This document shows positions 62,702 to 64,000 of a stretch of 64,000 nucleotides of DNA, piece by piece (position 1 is the first letter of the stretch; each line of letters starts with the position of its first letter). Under the pieces are notes generated by a model. It did no database searches and was not told the origin of the DNA. It saw only the letters and a list, made by a program, of their open reading frames with translations. The DNA lies in contig JAITYX010000048.1 in assembly GCA_021018815.1 (NCBI GenBank), forward strand, positions 496,001 through 560,000, in the 5' to 3' direction. The translations under genes were made by a program, and so were the position numbers. The DNA is from Talinum fruticosum. Lineage: Eukaryota; Streptophyta; Magnoliopsida; Caryophyllales; Talinaceae.

Positions 62702-64000
62702 GTGTAAACTTAGTGTTAGTAAAAATTGATATGCTTTTAGGTGTTGTTCAACAAAGTCAAAAGTTTAGAGCTCTTCCAACTAGTTCTTGAATAAGCCACA
62801 TTTTTTGCTTAAAAGAACCACTTGTTGCTGGTTGTCCACAATCACCATAAGCACGTTATCAAAAAGCCTCTTGTATCTACGCTACAAAGGTGTCATGGCA
62901 CCACGACCCAAAGACTTGAGAATGATGAGTTTTTGTGTCAAGCCCGACAGGACATTTTAGCAAAAATCATGTGCAATCTGGGCAATCAAGGAAAGGTAGG
63001 TTAGAGTTTCATAATCATATCCACACAAAGGACAATAGACATCAACAAGAATACCTCGATAAAAGAGATAAATTCTGGTTGGTAAGCTATCAAAGCAAGA
63101 TCTCCAACAAAAAAATTTCACTTTCGGTTGGGTTGCTCGAGTTTCAAATTATATCGCACCTACCATCAGCTTCACTGGAGGGACCTCAAAATTAGGTAAG
63201 AAAGGAGCCTCGCTGAGTTTCGAGTTAGGTGATAAGCCGTTCGAACGGTTACTCCCTATCCCTGGATGCTTCCCAAGCTAGGTAATCATTTGTGTTTGTG
63301 TCACCTAGTGGGATATTCATGATTTCAGTCCCTACCTTTACTCGAAAAATCTATTGAATCATATCAATTCTCCATGTTCTATCCTTGTGGTCTATGAGCT
63401 CTGCAACTTTTGCAGATTCATCTAGTAACCTTGGAAGTATGATTATTTGGTGTCCGGTGGAATTTGGAGCCATCTATCCCCCATATTCGAATCGTTGCTC
63501 CATTGCCCACATTTAATTGAGTCCCTTTATCCACTAGCGCCTTGAATTTTGGGAGCCTAAGACACATATAGCTAAGTTGGAAGCCAACCTTCACTACTCG
63601 TAAAGATGATTTCGCAAAATATCGAGCTTTTAGAATTTTTGTCGTAAGTGAAGTAGGGGTATTAAGAAGTCACCAAACCTATTTCCCAAGCAAAGCTAGG
63701 TTGAAATTATGAACTTTGCGGACATTTTGTTCCATGCAACCCATACCATCTTCCTTTCATGTTCCCCACTAGATGTCTTTAGACGTTCATTCTTGCTCGT
63801 CATAAAGTGTTTTTGGGAACTCAAAAATTGCATGGAGTACGTTGGTATTGATTGAGCCACCACTTTTAGAAGCACTTCTCGACGTACCCTTAAAAGACAT
63901 TTCTCCTTCCAACCCTTAAGCTTTTTACATACTCGATCACAAATACCTTAGTAACCCGCCTTCTTTGACCTTCCTATGAAAGTAGGTAGACCTAAGTAGC
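62702..64000 (-). pseudogene. LINE polyprotein, reverse-transcriptase C-terminus and zf-RVT
   Basis: On the minus strand from the window edge: GYLGLPTFIGRSKKAG, VCKKLKGWKEKCLLRVRREV, LLKVVAQSIPTYSMQF (about 63830-63980), KMVWVAWNKM (about 63720), ILKARYFAKSSLRVG (about 63580-63620), LLDESAKVAELIDHKDRTWR (about 63370-63430), LGDTNTNDYLAWEASRDRE (about 63250-63300), FFCWRSCFDSLPTRIYLFYR (about 63050-63110) and VDVYCPLCGYDYET (about 63010-63040). This is the conserved post-catalytic region of plant LINE reverse transcriptases, with stops and a missing His/Cys pair. It is cut at 62702 by CACTA E. Confidence 0.85.

Larger units (their letters stand above)
38739..64000 (-). mobile_element. LINE (plant L1-type), minus strand, split by nested CACTA elements
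   Basis: Three separated blocks belong to one element: 64000-62702 (reverse transcriptase C-terminus and zf-RVT), 50856-50583 (start of RNase H) and 38963-38739 (end of RNase H plus poly(A), seen as T19 at 38739-38757). The translation flows in order from one block to the next. The gaps are exactly CACTA E (50857-62701, TSD GTG) and CACTA D (38964-50582). Removing D and one TAC restores an uninterrupted frame: the codons before the gap (LQTNL) run on into RSHFHQRYCIDL. The LINE 5' part lies beyond the window. Confidence 0.85.

Overview
The window is plant nuclear DNA, most likely from a eudicot. It is AT-rich, introns follow GT-AG, and plant-type mobile DNA fills most of it: Ty3/gypsy LTRs, CACTA transposons, LINEs, hAT- and Helitron-like elements. 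The only intact host gene is a plant-specific receptor-like cytoplasmic kinase. The species cannot be told from sequence alone.

Layout. 1-9225 is a nest of Ty3/gypsy DNA: a retropepsin-coding, Athila/Tat-like element with its 3' LTR (4236-5673), carrying a 1.56-kb CACTA element (1657-3216), next to a Tekay/Del-like LTR remnant that holds a complete solo LTR (6015-8915). 9226-21500 is mostly unassigned AT-rich DNA with a tRNA-like SINE head, simple repeats, a LINE fragment (13768-14225) and a reverse-strand gypsy LTR (14476-15907). 21510-26281 is a decayed CACTA element with a TNP2-type transposase pseudogene on the minus strand; its 3' terminus is tandemly duplicated. 26282-34440 has no recognisable gene, only a possible MITE and a possible Helitron. 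34441-36861 is the host gene, a five-exon RLCK-VII kinase of the RIPK/PBL group (481 residues) with a minimal upstream ORF overlapping its start codon.

38739-64000 is a single minus-strand LINE broken open by a stack of related CACTA elements. CACTA 'D' (38964-50582) and 'E' (50857-62701) split the LINE RNase H region; the LINE reading frame resumes cleanly on both sides of D. CACTA 'A' (39985-44966) sits inside D. CACTA 'B' (51097-56088, reverse) and 'C' (57010-62237) sit inside E. A hAT-like MITE (45939-46999) interrupts D's gene. A, B, C and E have matching 3-bp target duplications (AAT, TTT, GTA, GTG); D's differ at one base. A-D each carry a decayed gene combining a Transposase_24-like region with a Ulp1/C48 cysteine-protease domain; only A keeps His, Asp, Gln and Cys of the active site. 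All these elements, and the TNP2-coding one at 21.6-26.3 kb, share one 3'-terminal module, so one transposase source may have moved several of them (inference).
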